A stretch of 64,000 nt of DNA from Bacillus sp. AFS041924. Lineage in GTDB: Bacteria > Bacillota > Bacilli > Bacillales > Bacillaceae_G. The DNA is taken from NCBI RefSeq assembly GCF_002577195.1, contig NZ_NULG01000025.1:89777-153776 (forward strand). The letters run 5' to 3'. Positions 46,092 through 55,298 of the stretch are shown here, one piece after another (within the stretch, counting starts at the first letter, position 1; the number at the start of each line of letters is the position of its first letter). The notes beneath the pieces were generated by a model. The model was not told the DNA's origin and made no database searches. It saw only the letters and a list, made by a program, of their open reading frames with translations. The position numbers and the translations under genes were made by a program.

Positions 46092-47261
46092 TTATCTCGC
46101 TGTTAACTTATTCAAGCTCTCATAAATATTTTGTTTTAGACAATTGATGACCTTATTTTGTTCATCCTCTGATAGACTTGATCCTGATGGGAGACACATA
46201 CCTACTTCAAATAATTGCTCGGCTATATTTTCATGGTCTGTATGGGGGTAGTATTTAGTATTTTCAAAGATTGGTTGTAAATGAAGTGGTTTCCAAACAT
46301 GGCGAGATTCGATATTGTTTTTATTCAATATTTCAATTAATGTTTTAGAAGAAATTCCCGTTTCCGCTTCATTTATAGTCAAAGTAGTTAGCCAGCGATT
46401 ACTTTGTGTATTTGCTAATTCGGGCATAAACTTAATTCCAGGAATATGAGATAGTTCATCAAAATATCGATTGAATATTTGTCTTCTCGTATTAACTCTA
46501 TCTTCTAATACCTGAAGCTGAGCTCTTCCTACGCCAGCTAGTAAATTACTCATTCGATAGTTATATCCGCTCACAGAATGTTGATAATATGGGGCCAGGT
46601 CGCGGGCTTGAGTTGCTAGGAATCGAGCTTTCTTTATCAGATCTACGTTATCTGATACTAAAGCTCCTCCACCAGAAGTTGTAATAATTTTATTTCCATT
46701 AAAAGAATAAATACCAAATTTTCCAAAGGTACCACTAGCCTTGCCCTTATATGTAGATCCTAGAGACTCAGCTGCATCTTCTACAATTGGAACATCATAC
46801 TGACTACATAAAGAAATAATTTCATCCATCTTTGCGCTTTGACCGTATAAATTGACTACAATTACTGCTTTCGGTAATTTATTCTCTAAATATGCATCTC
46901 GCAGTGCATGTTCAAGTGCCTGCGGTGACATATTCCAAGTTTCTGGTTCCGAATCAATAAAGACCGGCTCAGCACCTTGATAAAGAATTGGGTTTGCGCT
47001 AGCTATAAACGTAAATGCTGAACAAAATACATTATCTCCATTTGTTATATTTAATAAAGAAAGAGCCAAATGAATTGCTGCCGTACCTGAACTTACGACC
47101 ATTGCTTCACCGGCTCCTACATAAGATGCTATTTCTCTTTCAAATTCATCTACATTTGGTCCAAGAGGTGCAATCCAATTCGAATCAAATGCTTCCTGTA
47201 AATATTTTTGCTCATTGCCACTCATATGAGGTGGAGATAAATAAATTCTAGAAGAAGTCAC
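46092..47261 (-). CDS. epsN: DegT/DnrJ/EryC1 aminotransferase (PglE/EpsN-like)
   Basis: 389 aa. PLP-dependent sugar aminotransferase. The PLP lysine is in SFNGNKIITTSGGGA; VSSGTAAIHLAL and EDAAESLGSTYKGK are the other family motifs. With the PglF-like dehydratase at 56419 it would convert the 4-keto sugar into the 4-amino sugar of the diacetylbacillosamine pathway. GTG 47261 follows GGGGGG. It is followed by the acetyltransferase with the usual order seen in B. subtilis epsMN. Substrate is inferred. Confidence 0.88.
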   Translation of the reverse strand: MTSSRIYLSPPHMSGNEQKYLQEAFDSNWIAPLGPNVDEFEREIASYVGAGEAMVVSSGTAAIHLALSLLNITNGDNVFCSAFTFIASANPILYQGAEPVFIDSEPETWNMSPQALEHALRDAYLENKLPKAVIVVNLYGQSAKMDEIISLCSQYDVPIVEDAAESLGSTYKGKASGTFGKFGIYSFNGNKIITTSGGGALVSDNVDLIKKARFLATQARDLAPYYQHSVSGYNYRMSNLLAGVGRAQLQVLEDRVNTRRQIFNRYFDELSHIPGIKFMPELANTQSNRWLTTLTINEAETGISSKTLIEILNKNNIESRHVWKPLHLQPIFENTKYYPHTDHENIAEQLFEVGMCLPSGSSLSEDEQNKVINCLKQNIYESLNKLTAR

Positions 47262-47275
47262 AAAATTCCCCCCTT

Positions 47276-47917
47276 TTATAAAAGTTTCATCTCAAAATTA
47301 TGATTGATAATTCTTGTTGGGCTCCCTACAGCTTTACTATATGAGGGAATATTTTGAATCACGGTCGAACCAGCTCCGATTACAGACCATTCCCCCACCC
47401 TAATTCCGGGAATTAATGTTACGGATGCACCAATATGGACACCTTCACATAATGTAACGTATCCCGTTAATGTTGAATTAGGTGAAACATGAGAATAATC
47501 CCCAATCATATTGTCATGTTCAACAATTGAACCCGTATTAATAATACAATGACTACCAATTTTAGCATCCGCGTTAATAACTGATTTTGGCATAACAACC
47601 GTACCATTTCCTATAGTAGCCGACTCACTTATTATTGCGGAAGGGTGAATAATTGAAATATATTGTTCATCCCTTAGTTTTAATTTACTAACAATTTTTT
47701 TTCTAGTAGAATTGTCACCTATTGCAATAACAGTCCTTACATCATTTCCCATTAGATTTTTAATTGAAGAAAACGGTGCATGAATTATACCGTTTTCGCT
47801 TTTTTCACATTCGTATTTTTCATCTAAAATAGCAATAATTTTATGGTTCTTTAATGAAGAAATGATATCTTGAATAACTTTACTATGGCCACCATTACCT
47901 AATATAATGATCTTCAT
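47276..47917 (-). CDS. epsM: PglD/EpsM-like N-acetyltransferase
   Basis: 213 aa. N-terminal nucleotide-sugar-binding segment (MKIIILGNGGHSKVIQDII) and a C-terminal left-handed beta helix. The putative catalytic His lies in IVEHDNMIGDYSHVSPNS, as in PglD. It would acetylate UDP-4-amino-sugar using acetyl-CoA. It lies 1 bp after the PglC-like gene and 14 bp before the aminotransferase gene. Confidence 0.87.
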   Translation of the reverse strand: MKIIILGNGGHSKVIQDIISSLKNHKIIAILDEKYECEKSENGIIHAPFSSIKNLMGNDVRTVIAIGDNSTRKKIVSKLKLRDEQYISIIHPSAIISESATIGNGTVVMPKSVINADAKIGSHCIINTGSIVEHDNMIGDYSHVSPNSTLTGYVTLCEGVHIGASVTLIPGIRVGEWSVIGAGSTVIQNIPSYSKAVGSPTRIINHNFEMKLL

Positions 47918-47918
47918 G

Positions 47919-48518
47919 CTACATCACTTCATTTGAACCTTTAAATTTTTCCATCGTTACATGCCCTTGCTGACTAATACCTTCCCTTTTTATAACTTTT
48001 AAAAAAGTTAAGAAGAGAATTTTCAAATCTAGCATTGTATTATGATTTTCGACATACCAAATATCCAATTTAAACTTCTCCTCCCAAGTAATTTCATTTC
48101 TACCATTCACTTGAGCCCATCCAGTTATCCCTGGCTTAACATTATGTCTTGACATTTGATCTTTCGTATAAAGAGATAAATACTCCATTAAGAAGGGCCT
48201 TGGCCCTACTAGACTCATTTCCCCTTTTAAAATGTTTAGTAACTGTGGAAATTCATCTAAACTATATTTTCTTATAAATTTTCCGAGGACGGATAATCTT
48301 TTTTCATCTGAGAGTAAATTACCTTGTTCATCATATAAATTACTCATTGTACGAAATTTATAAAGAGAAAATGGCTTACCAAATAGGCCAGGCCTCTGTT
48401 GAGTAAACAATATAGGGGAGCCCATTTTTAATCTTATTACGATGGCCACTACTATTAAAATTGGAAATAATAAGATTAATAGCGTTAGAGAAATAATTAA
48501 ATCGATTACTCTTTTCAT
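47919..48518 (-). CDS. epsL: PglC/EpsL-like initiating sugar-phosphate transferase
   Basis: 199 aa. Short monotopic phosphoglycosyl transferase with one membrane hairpin (4-27). Motifs: TQQRPGLFGKPFSLYKFRTM, DEFPQLLNILKGEMSLVGPRP and VKPGITGWAQVNGR. It would move the amino-sugar phosphate onto undecaprenyl phosphate as the first lipid-linked step. AGGAGATGG precedes ATG 48518. It lies next to pglD- and pglE-like genes, as in B. subtilis epsLMN. Confidence 0.92.
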   Translation of the reverse strand: MKRVIDLIISLTLLILLFPILIVVAIVIRLKMGSPILFTQQRPGLFGKPFSLYKFRTMSNLYDEQGNLLSDEKRLSVLGKFIRKYSLDEFPQLLNILKGEMSLVGPRPFLMEYLSLYTKDQMSRHNVKPGITGWAQVNGRNEITWEEKFKLDIWYVENHNTMLDLKILFLTFLKVIKREGISQQGHVTMEKFKGSNEVM

Positions 48519-48542
48519 GTTCCCATCTCCTATAATGAATAA

Positions 48543-48704
48543 TTATTTTTTATCCTCGGAATTCGTAGCACACACCGTAAGAATACTCTGTTTAATTTCG
48601 TTTACTGCATCCTTTGTTTCTAGATCATTTAATTCATTACCTTTTTTAAAAATAGTCTCCATAATTTCAAATAGTTGCTCCTGTGTCAGATTAATTGAAA
48701 TCAA
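48543..48704 (-). CDS. Small protein of unknown function in the eps operon
   Basis: 53 aa, not recognised. It reads ISINLTQEQLFEIME in its first half and is acidic with one Cys. Predicted to be two short helices. The start is TTG 48704, supported by GAGGGG 5 nt upstream and a following gap of only 24 bp to epsL. It has no membrane segment. Its position suggests co-expression with the polysaccharide genes; function unknown. Confidence 0.55.
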   Translation of the reverse strand: MISINLTQEQLFEIMETIFKKGNELNDLETKDAVNEIKQSILTVCATNSEDKK

Positions 48705-48734
48705 ATATACCCCTCACTTACAAACTTACTAAAA

Positions 48735-48767
48735 CAAGACACTTTTTAGACTTGTCTTCTTGCCAAT
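48735..48767 (-). terminator. Possible internal terminator in the eps operon
   Basis: On the minus strand AAGACA / TGTCTT with an 11-nt loop, then TGTTTTAG. Weak stem. If active, it would need the EAR element upstream to be bypassed. Confidence 0.35.
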
Positions 48768-48870
48768 TCCTAGAGTCTTTTTCTAAGTTACTTTTTAAAT
48801 ATCGCCAAATAAAAAAAGTCCGCTCCATAAAATTGGTACCGGAAATCTAAAGTTTCTATAAAGTTAAATT

Positions 48871-49875
48871 TTATTCAAAAAATATGTTTTTTAATTTAAA
48901 CACTAAATAAAATATAAAACTCTGTTTATACCTTAAACAAAAAATAACGAAATTATTGAAGGTAGAAAAGTCTAGAGAGCCAGTAAAAAGTGCCCTTGTT
49001 TCATTACTAGCCATACATTTCTTAATTTCTTTTAGCTTCTTAAATAGGCTCCTCTTATACCCCCGCCTAGTTGCCTCATACATAGCTCGAATTAATCCTG
49101 TAGCAAATTCTGTGTGAATTTTATTTATATACTCAACCTCTTTAATACTATATCTACTTAAGAGCCTTAAAGATTCTCTATAAACAGTTAATGCAATATC
49201 GAGTTTGTTATAAAAAACCCTCGTTGAAATACTATTTTCGTGTCTAACATAATAATACAAAGGTGTTTTTATGCTAAGGCCTTTCCTGGCAGCATCTATA
49301 TACGCCATATTAAATAAATAATCTTCTGCTATACAAAACTCCTCATTAAACAAAATATTATTTTTTTTAATAATCTCTGCTTTGTATAGTTTATTAACAG
49401 GTGAAGCTAATAAATCCGATTTAAGCCAAACTTCTTTTAAAAAATTCTTTTTACTTTCTTCATCATCAAAATAACACTCAGCAATATTAAGAATTTGAAT
49501 TACTTCACCCTTTTTTTCAAACATAGGAAATACCACGATATCTGCACCAAATCTCTCTACTTCTAAGTTAACGATTTTAAAAGTATCTTGTTCAATATAA
49601 TCATCGGCATCAATAAACATAATATATTCTCCAGATGCCTCTTGAATTCCAAAATTTCTAGCACAACTGGGTCCCGAGTTCTTTTTGTGATAGACTTTTA
49701 TTCTTTTATCTTTATTTGAATAGTGGTCACATATATTTTTTGATCCATCTGTTGAGCCATCATTAATGAGCAATACTTCAAAATCAATCATTGTTTGTGC
49801 TAAGACTGAATCTAAGCAAGTACTTAAATATTTTTCAACATTATACACTGGGATTATTACCGAAATAAGTGCCAT
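48871..49875 (-). CDS. Family 2 glycosyltransferase
   Basis: 334 aa. GT-A fold, GT2: LISVIIPVYNVEKYLSTCLD at the start, nucleotide-sugar site and DxD-type motif in IMFIDADDYIEQD. The acidic ED pair in CIAEDYLFNMAY marks the acceptor region. Two other GT2 enzymes follow the same pattern in the operon. No signal or membrane helix; it is cytoplasmic or membrane-associated through the C-terminus. Donor and acceptor cannot be read from sequence. Confidence 0.87.
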   Translation of the reverse strand: MALISVIIPVYNVEKYLSTCLDSVLAQTMIDFEVLLINDGSTDGSKNICDHYSNKDKRIKVYHKKNSGPSCARNFGIQEASGEYIMFIDADDYIEQDTFKIVNLEVERFGADIVVFPMFEKKGEVIQILNIAECYFDDEESKKNFLKEVWLKSDLLASPVNKLYKAEIIKKNNILFNEEFCIAEDYLFNMAYIDAARKGLSIKTPLYYYVRHENSISTRVFYNKLDIALTVYRESLRLLSRYSIKEVEYINKIHTEFATGLIRAMYEATRRGYKRSLFKKLKEIKKCMASNETRALFTGSLDFSTFNNFVIFCLRYKQSFIFYLVFKLKNIFFE

Positions 49876-49911
49876 TTAAAATTTACCCTCCAATTTTATT
49901 TTTTGCTCGAC

Positions 49912-50934
49912 TTATAAAGGTAATGGCTTTTTGTAGAATCTGTTATGACAGTATAAAAATAACAAGAGTATCGATTCACACTTCATTTTTGAAAGCAATA
50001 ATACTAGTCGTTGGAGAGAACTATAGTAGTAATTGTTTTTAGCCACAGCCTTAAACTCGGGGCGATTAATAAATTTTTTAGTATCTTTAACTCTTTTCAT
50101 AAAATCACCTATACTTTTTATTCCCATGCTATTTTGATAGATGATAAAACTAAATTCCATAAGGTAGTATGAATTTAGTTCTCTTAACGTAACTGAATCC
50201 AGTTTATCCCCTAAAAATTCTTTCAACTTTTGATATAACAAAATTTGGGTACACTCTTTTTCTTTATAAAACGTTGTTGTTAAACTTCCCGACCTTTGAT
50301 AGTAAATGTATAGTGGCTTTTCATATATAAAAACTCTCTTGCATTTCGAAATATATTCAATATTGAACAAAGCATCTTCTCCAACTGATATATCATGATT
50401 AAACTTAATGTTATGCCTACTAATAACTGATTTTCTATACAACTTATTAACCGGCGAATAAGCTAGACCTAATTTAAGAAGCTGAACAAAATCATTTTGA
50501 ATTTCATTTTCTATTGAGAGCTTTGTTGGATGGAAATTAATAGTCTCATGTTTAACAGGATTTCTTCTCTTTAATCCACATATAACTACTTCTGCGTTCT
50601 CACTTATCATGCAATTCAATAATTGTTCAACCATATTAGCCTCTATCAAATCATCACTATCGACAAACTGTATATAATCGCCCTTTGCAAGAGAAAGCCC
50701 AAGATTCCTTGCATTTCCTGGTCCGCTGTTTTGGATATGATGTACTTGGATTCTACTATCAATTTTTGAGAAAGCTTCACATATCGAAGCGCTTTTATCA
50801 GTTGATCCATCATTGACTAATATTACTTCAATATTTTCATAGGTCTGATTTAAGACACTCTTTATCGTTTCATTTAAAAATTTTTCGGCATTAAAAATAG
50901 GAATTATTAAGCTAACTACGGGTATATTAGGCAT
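49912..50934 (-). CDS. Family 2 glycosyltransferase
   Basis: 340 aa. GT2 with VVSLIIPIFNAEKFLNETIK, the DxD-type motif FVDSDDLIEAN and SVGEDALFNIEYI. Start ATG 50934 is preferred because GAGGTG lies 10 nt upstream; a TTG at 50952 is the alternative. Its start overlaps the end of the family 4 enzyme by 8 bp. Confidence 0.85.
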   Translation of the reverse strand: MPNIPVVSLIIPIFNAEKFLNETIKSVLNQTYENIEVILVNDGSTDKSASICEAFSKIDSRIQVHHIQNSGPGNARNLGLSLAKGDYIQFVDSDDLIEANMVEQLLNCMISENAEVVICGLKRRNPVKHETINFHPTKLSIENEIQNDFVQLLKLGLAYSPVNKLYRKSVISRHNIKFNHDISVGEDALFNIEYISKCKRVFIYEKPLYIYYQRSGSLTTTFYKEKECTQILLYQKLKEFLGDKLDSVTLRELNSYYLMEFSFIIYQNSMGIKSIGDFMKRVKDTKKFINRPEFKAVAKNNYYYSSLQRLVLLLSKMKCESILLLFLYCHNRFYKKPLPL

Positions 50935-52039
50935 TTTCAAATAACACCTCAATTTTAGTAATCATGGCGTACAAACTAAAATCTTTACTTCGTTCCAATC
51001 CTTTTTTTGCATAGGTCTCCTTTAATGTTAGTTTTTTTCGAATAAACTGACTAAGTCCGTCATAAATGCCATCTTGACTATTCTCTACTAATATTCCAAA
51101 CTCAGAATCTCCAATTATTTCTGTAACTCCACCACATTTTGTCGAGATAACTGGGAGCTCTAAAGCCATTGATTCAATTACAGAAATACATAATGCTTCA
51201 CTTCTTGATGCTAAAATAAATGCATCACTTCCACTTATGTATTTAAACGGATTACGTTTAGCACCAAGAAGTGTAATAAAATTATTTAAGTTATTTTCAT
51301 TAATCATTTCTTGAAGCTCTTTTTTTAATTTTCCATCACCAACAATATAAATGTGGAAGTTTAACGTCTTTTCTTTAACTAGCTTTTCAACAGCAAAAAT
51401 TAAACGATCAATCCCTTTTTCATAATTCAGCCTAGAAATAGTTGAAAATATAATTTTCTCGGAAGAATAATTTATATCTTTCTGTTCATTTGATAATAAG
51501 CGTACTTTATCTAAATCTACGCCATTATGGATTACACTAAATATGTTTAAGTCCCCGATCACTTCTTTAAAGCCTTCAACACATTTTTCTGAGACAAATA
51601 CTATGCGATTAAACTTTGAATAACAATCTAATTGTCTCTTCTTCGTTCTATGACTCTCAAGTCCATAATTTTGAAACGTCATATCTCCGTGTATCCAAGC
51701 AATTTTTAATGAATTTTTATTAGGTGAAGCGGCTACTATTTTTTCCGGCATACCAGTTTTAAAGGAGATTTCGATATCATATTCTTCTTTAATATTGTCT
51801 TTATAAATTTTTTCAGGATTCATATACTTAATAACTCTGTAAATTCCTTTATATTGTTTTTTAAACCAGATAATTCTATTTACACCATTATGTATTTGGT
51901 TACTCAGTTCACCTCCATCAAATAGTGCAAAAATAGTAATTTCATATTTACTTTTTGGTAAATTATTTATGATATCTACTAATACTTTTTCAGCTCCTCC
52001 TAATACCATCCTATCTACTACGAATAATACTTTTTTCAT
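50927..52039 (-). CDS. Family 4 glycosyltransferase
   Basis: 370 aa. GT-B fold. The N-terminal domain has VVDRMVLGGAEKVLVDII; the C-terminal domain has STISRLNYEKGIDRLI, the E-x7-E-like site in ILASRSEALCISVIESMALELPV, and GGVTEIIG. It transfers a sugar with retention of configuration in glycan assembly, in the style of B. subtilis EpsF. ATG 52039 has AGGAGCG upstream. The gene overlaps the next by 8 bp. Confidence 0.88.
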   Translation of the reverse strand: MKKVLFVVDRMVLGGAEKVLVDIINNLPKSKYEITIFALFDGGELSNQIHNGVNRIIWFKKQYKGIYRVIKYMNPEKIYKDNIKEEYDIEISFKTGMPEKIVAASPNKNSLKIAWIHGDMTFQNYGLESHRTKKRQLDCYSKFNRIVFVSEKCVEGFKEVIGDLNIFSVIHNGVDLDKVRLLSNEQKDINYSSEKIIFSTISRLNYEKGIDRLIFAVEKLVKEKTLNFHIYIVGDGKLKKELQEMINENNLNNFITLLGAKRNPFKYISGSDAFILASRSEALCISVIESMALELPVISTKCGGVTEIIGDSEFGILVENSQDGIYDGLSQFIRKKLTLKETYAKKGLERSKDFSLYAMITKIEVLFENA

Positions 52040-52051
52040 AAAGGGTCGCTC

Positions 52052-53056
52052 CTATAACAACTTTAAAGATCTTTGTTGAACAAAATTTTTAACGATAGTA
52101 GTTTTAAATAGCATCCTCATAAATGGGTAACCTCCATAGCTAAACGGAGCTAGTATTCTAAATGTAGTTGGTACGCCGGAGCCCTTCATAAAGAAGAAGC
52201 TATTTTTTCTAATCTCTTTTGTTAGACTTGATCCAAGTTCAATAAACTCGCAGTTTTCATATAAAGACTCGGACTTTAACATATCCAACAATGAGTTCAT
52301 TTTAGATAAATTTATACGCCACAATATTTTCTGACTAAGTTCTGGGAAATCTGTATCAATATAGGCCTTAAACTCACTAAAAGCCAGTATACAATCTAAT
52401 TTTCTTACGTTATATTTTGACCTTAAAATACTTCCTTCTCTTTGAATATAGTAATAGCCTATTTTATTGGAATATACTATACGATTCGCTTGAGCAAATA
52501 ACTTATAGGTTGTAAAAATATCTTCATATAACCTACCTTCTGGATATCGAACTCCCTGAAATAGGGTAGATTTATATAGTTTATTAACTGCATAGTGTTT
52601 AATATATTTCTCCTCAATTAATGCGTCCAAAGCTTCAACTTTATTTAGAACGACTGAGTGATCTATTAAACTATCGTGTTCAGTGTAATCGTTATAAACC
52701 TTTAAGACGCCACACATTGCAATCTCACACTTATGTTTTTGCATTTCTTCTAAAAGACCTTCGTACATATCAGCTGCAATATTATCATCACCATCAACAA
52801 AACCTATATAATCCCCAGTAGCTCGATCCAGCCCAGCGTTCCTAGCAGAACTAAGTCCTCCATTTGATTTATTTACAATTACGATTCTTTTGTCAGTCTT
52901 TGAGATATTTTGAATAACCTCGAGTGTATAATCTGTAGAGCCATCATTTACTACTATAATTTCAAGCTGTTTATATGTTTGTTCGGTAACAGATTTTAGA
53001 CATTTTTCAATATAATTCTCAACATTATACGCCGCAACTATAATACTTATCTTCAT
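52052..53056 (-). CDS. Family 2 glycosyltransferase
   Basis: 334 aa. GT2 with KISIIVAAYNVENYIEKCLK and the DxD-type motif FVDGDDNIAAD. GRLYEDIFTTYKLF carries the ED pair. ATG 53056 overlaps the preceding stop as ATGA, so translation is coupled. Substrate unknown. Confidence 0.87.
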   Translation of the reverse strand: MKISIIVAAYNVENYIEKCLKSVTEQTYKQLEIIVVNDGSTDYTLEVIQNISKTDKRIVIVNKSNGGLSSARNAGLDRATGDYIGFVDGDDNIAADMYEGLLEEMQKHKCEIAMCGVLKVYNDYTEHDSLIDHSVVLNKVEALDALIEEKYIKHYAVNKLYKSTLFQGVRYPEGRLYEDIFTTYKLFAQANRIVYSNKIGYYYIQREGSILRSKYNVRKLDCILAFSEFKAYIDTDFPELSQKILWRINLSKMNSLLDMLKSESLYENCEFIELGSSLTKEIRKNSFFFMKGSGVPTTFRILAPFSYGGYPFMRMLFKTTIVKNFVQQRSLKLL

Positions 53057-54072
53057 CTTACCGCTCGCTTTGAATGAAAAATTTTTGCCGATAATAAAAT
53101 AAACATACTATTTTTTGTTCTAAGTATTCGTTTTATTAGATTTGTAACAAAATCCTTATTCTTGTTTATGATCATTACTTCTCTTATTTCATTTCTATTA
53201 ATAATCTCATTAACTCTTTCAAGCTTTTCGCTATAAGAAAGATCGCAGCTAGATTTGTAAAAGTCCATAAAATAACCCATGATATCCCTAATCAACATTT
53301 GGTCTATCACGGGTTTATTTTCGGTATATAACTCCCAATAAGATAATAATTCCTTTATATCATTGATCATGTTATACCTTAGATCAAATCGATTTATTCT
53401 AAATCGAGAAACAAGTCCTTCACCTTTTATTACACAATAGTTTATTAAAGCTTTATTTATAACCTTAACATGTTTAATGTCCCTAATTACGGATAAATTA
53501 AATTTTAAATCCTCCCCAATATTTAAAGTAGGATCAAATAGAATCTTATTTACCTTTAAATAACTAGTTAGATAAACCTTATTCCACGGGGCATTAATCA
53601 TTTCATTCTTTATTAACGAAATGACAAAGCTCCTAAATTGCTTTTCATTTGGGAATTGTGTCGTTTCTTTATTTGGAATTCTACTTACGGAAATCTTATG
53701 ATCTGATTCAACATTATAACCAAATATGATTAATTGAGTCTCTTCACTAATATCTCCTAAAGCTTCACTTAAGGCATTTTCAATATAGTAATCATCAGCA
53801 TCTAAAAATGTTGTATACCTTCCGCTTGCATGATTAATTCCATAGTTTCTTGCATTGCTAACTCCCGAGTTCGGAATATCAAAAACTTTAATATGAGGAA
53901 CATCCTTTGCGATTTCATTCATAATTTGTAAACTTTTATCCATCGATCCATCATTTATAAGAATTAATTCAAAATCCTGGAAGGTTTGATTTAAGACACT
54001 ATTGATTGCTCGGCCAATAGTTTTCTCAGCGTTGTATACCGGTACTATTATCGTTAATAATGGTGGCTTCAT
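53053..54072 (-). CDS. Family 2 glycosyltransferase
   Basis: 339 aa. GT2 with LTIIVPVYNAEKTIGRAINS, DxD-type motif FLDADDYYIEN and NIGEDLKFNLSV. GGAGATAAAAG precedes ATG 54072. Its start overlaps the end of the polymerase gene by 47 bp. Substrate unknown. Confidence 0.87.
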   Translation of the reverse strand: MKPPLLTIIVPVYNAEKTIGRAINSVLNQTFQDFELILINDGSMDKSLQIMNEIAKDVPHIKVFDIPNSGVSNARNYGINHASGRYTTFLDADDYYIENALSEALGDISEETQLIIFGYNVESDHKISVSRIPNKETTQFPNEKQFRSFVISLIKNEMINAPWNKVYLTSYLKVNKILFDPTLNIGEDLKFNLSVIRDIKHVKVINKALINYCVIKGEGLVSRFRINRFDLRYNMINDIKELLSYWELYTENKPVIDQMLIRDIMGYFMDFYKSSCDLSYSEKLERVNEIINRNEIREVMIINKNKDFVTNLIKRILRTKNSMFILLSAKIFHSKRAVR

Positions 54073-55270
54073 TACTTTTATCTCCTTTACTCTTTAAACT
54101 GAGAAAATAAAACAAAATAAAATAAAACCATAAAACTGTTCTTCGTAAATCATTTATACCAAGACCGTATGCAATTAGAGAAACAACGGCACATAAAATA
54201 TAAACATTTACGGATGCCATTTTAGTTAATTTTCTTACTAAAATGATATAAGCAATCCCTCCCATAATACCTCCTTGTGTTAATATTTGGAGAAAAGTAT
54301 TATGCGCTTCATAACCAAAAAACACCTCTTGTCCGCTAAATGAGCCCGGCCCTAAACCAAATATAGGGGAGTGCTTCCAAGCTTTTATAGCGTTGCTCCA
54401 TATGATTAGCCTATTCTCACCATTTGTATCTCCCTTAAAGAAGTCATTAATAAACGATAATATGTTTTCGTAATTGAGGATTATCATTAAACTAACGAAA
54501 CAAAAGAATACGATAATAATACTTTTTGATCGACCTAGCCCTTTTAAAATCTCTAAAACCTTCAACACGCAGAATAATATAGTTGTTATAACCCAAGAAG
54601 ACTCTAACGTAGAAGACGTTGTAGCCATTCCAATTTTTATACATAATACGGTGCCAAGTAGCGCTACAATTTTAAAAAGTAGATTACGCTCTTTGCCCAT
54701 AATATAAAGTCCAACAAAGGGTAATGGAGCAACAAAATAAGCAAACTGGTGATAGTCATTTGCAAATGGAGAAAAAATACCAGAGCCTGCATATGTTAAT
54801 GGAAAACCAAATAAGCTATAAATTCCTTTTAGATAAATAAAGTACAAAGCTCCAACTACAATAATTCCTCCGAAATAGATAAAACGGAGTAGCTTATATA
54901 AATTGAAATAACTACTTTTCTTAAAAGCTAATTCAAACGTAAAACATAGAAATAAGATTACCGTATAAGACATAAGATCAAACTTAATAAATTGTGGATT
55001 AATTGCTAAGAAAGTATTTACTGCATAGCCAATTATGATGACACCAATATAATAAAACCAAAAAATTGTAAACAAATGCTTCTCGGCCGATAAATAAATG
55101 TCTCGTTGACTAATTAATTGTGTTATGCAAAAAACTAGTAAAATCGCCTCTCCGATTCCAAACAGACCGATTCTTAAAGTAGTAAAGCCAAAAAATAGGA
55201 TCATAATTAAAATAAAAATATGTTGTAAATTAAAAGTAATATCTCTTTGTAGCGTAATATTATTTTTCAT
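54026..55270 (-). CDS. Wzy-like O-antigen/exopolysaccharide polymerase
   Basis: 414 aa. About 11-12 hydrophobic helices and the extracellular GPGSFSGQEVFFGYEAHNTFLQILTQGG-type loop found in Wzy and O-antigen ligases, here with HNTFLQIL and GGIMGG. It would join lipid-linked repeat units outside the membrane. It has a candidate flippase partner (43907) and chain-length regulator (59294). AGGTG precedes ATG 55270. No signal peptidase site. Ligase activity is the alternative, but Firmicutes usually use a polymerase. Confidence 0.85.
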   Translation of the reverse strand: MKNNITLQRDITFNLQHIFILIMILFFGFTTLRIGLFGIGEAILLVFCITQLISQRDIYLSAEKHLFTIFWFYYIGVIIIGYAVNTFLAINPQFIKFDLMSYTVILFLCFTFELAFKKSSYFNLYKLLRFIYFGGIIVVGALYFIYLKGIYSLFGFPLTYAGSGIFSPFANDYHQFAYFVAPLPFVGLYIMGKERNLLFKIVALLGTVLCIKIGMATTSSTLESSWVITTILFCVLKVLEILKGLGRSKSIIIVFFCFVSLMIILNYENILSFINDFFKGDTNGENRLIIWSNAIKAWKHSPIFGLGPGSFSGQEVFFGYEAHNTFLQILTQGGIMGGIAYIILVRKLTKMASVNVYILCAVVSLIAYGLGINDLRRTVLWFYFILFYFLSLKSKGDKSNEATIINDNSTGIQR

Positions 55271-55298
55271 AAGAACACCTGTAATATCGTATTTTTTA

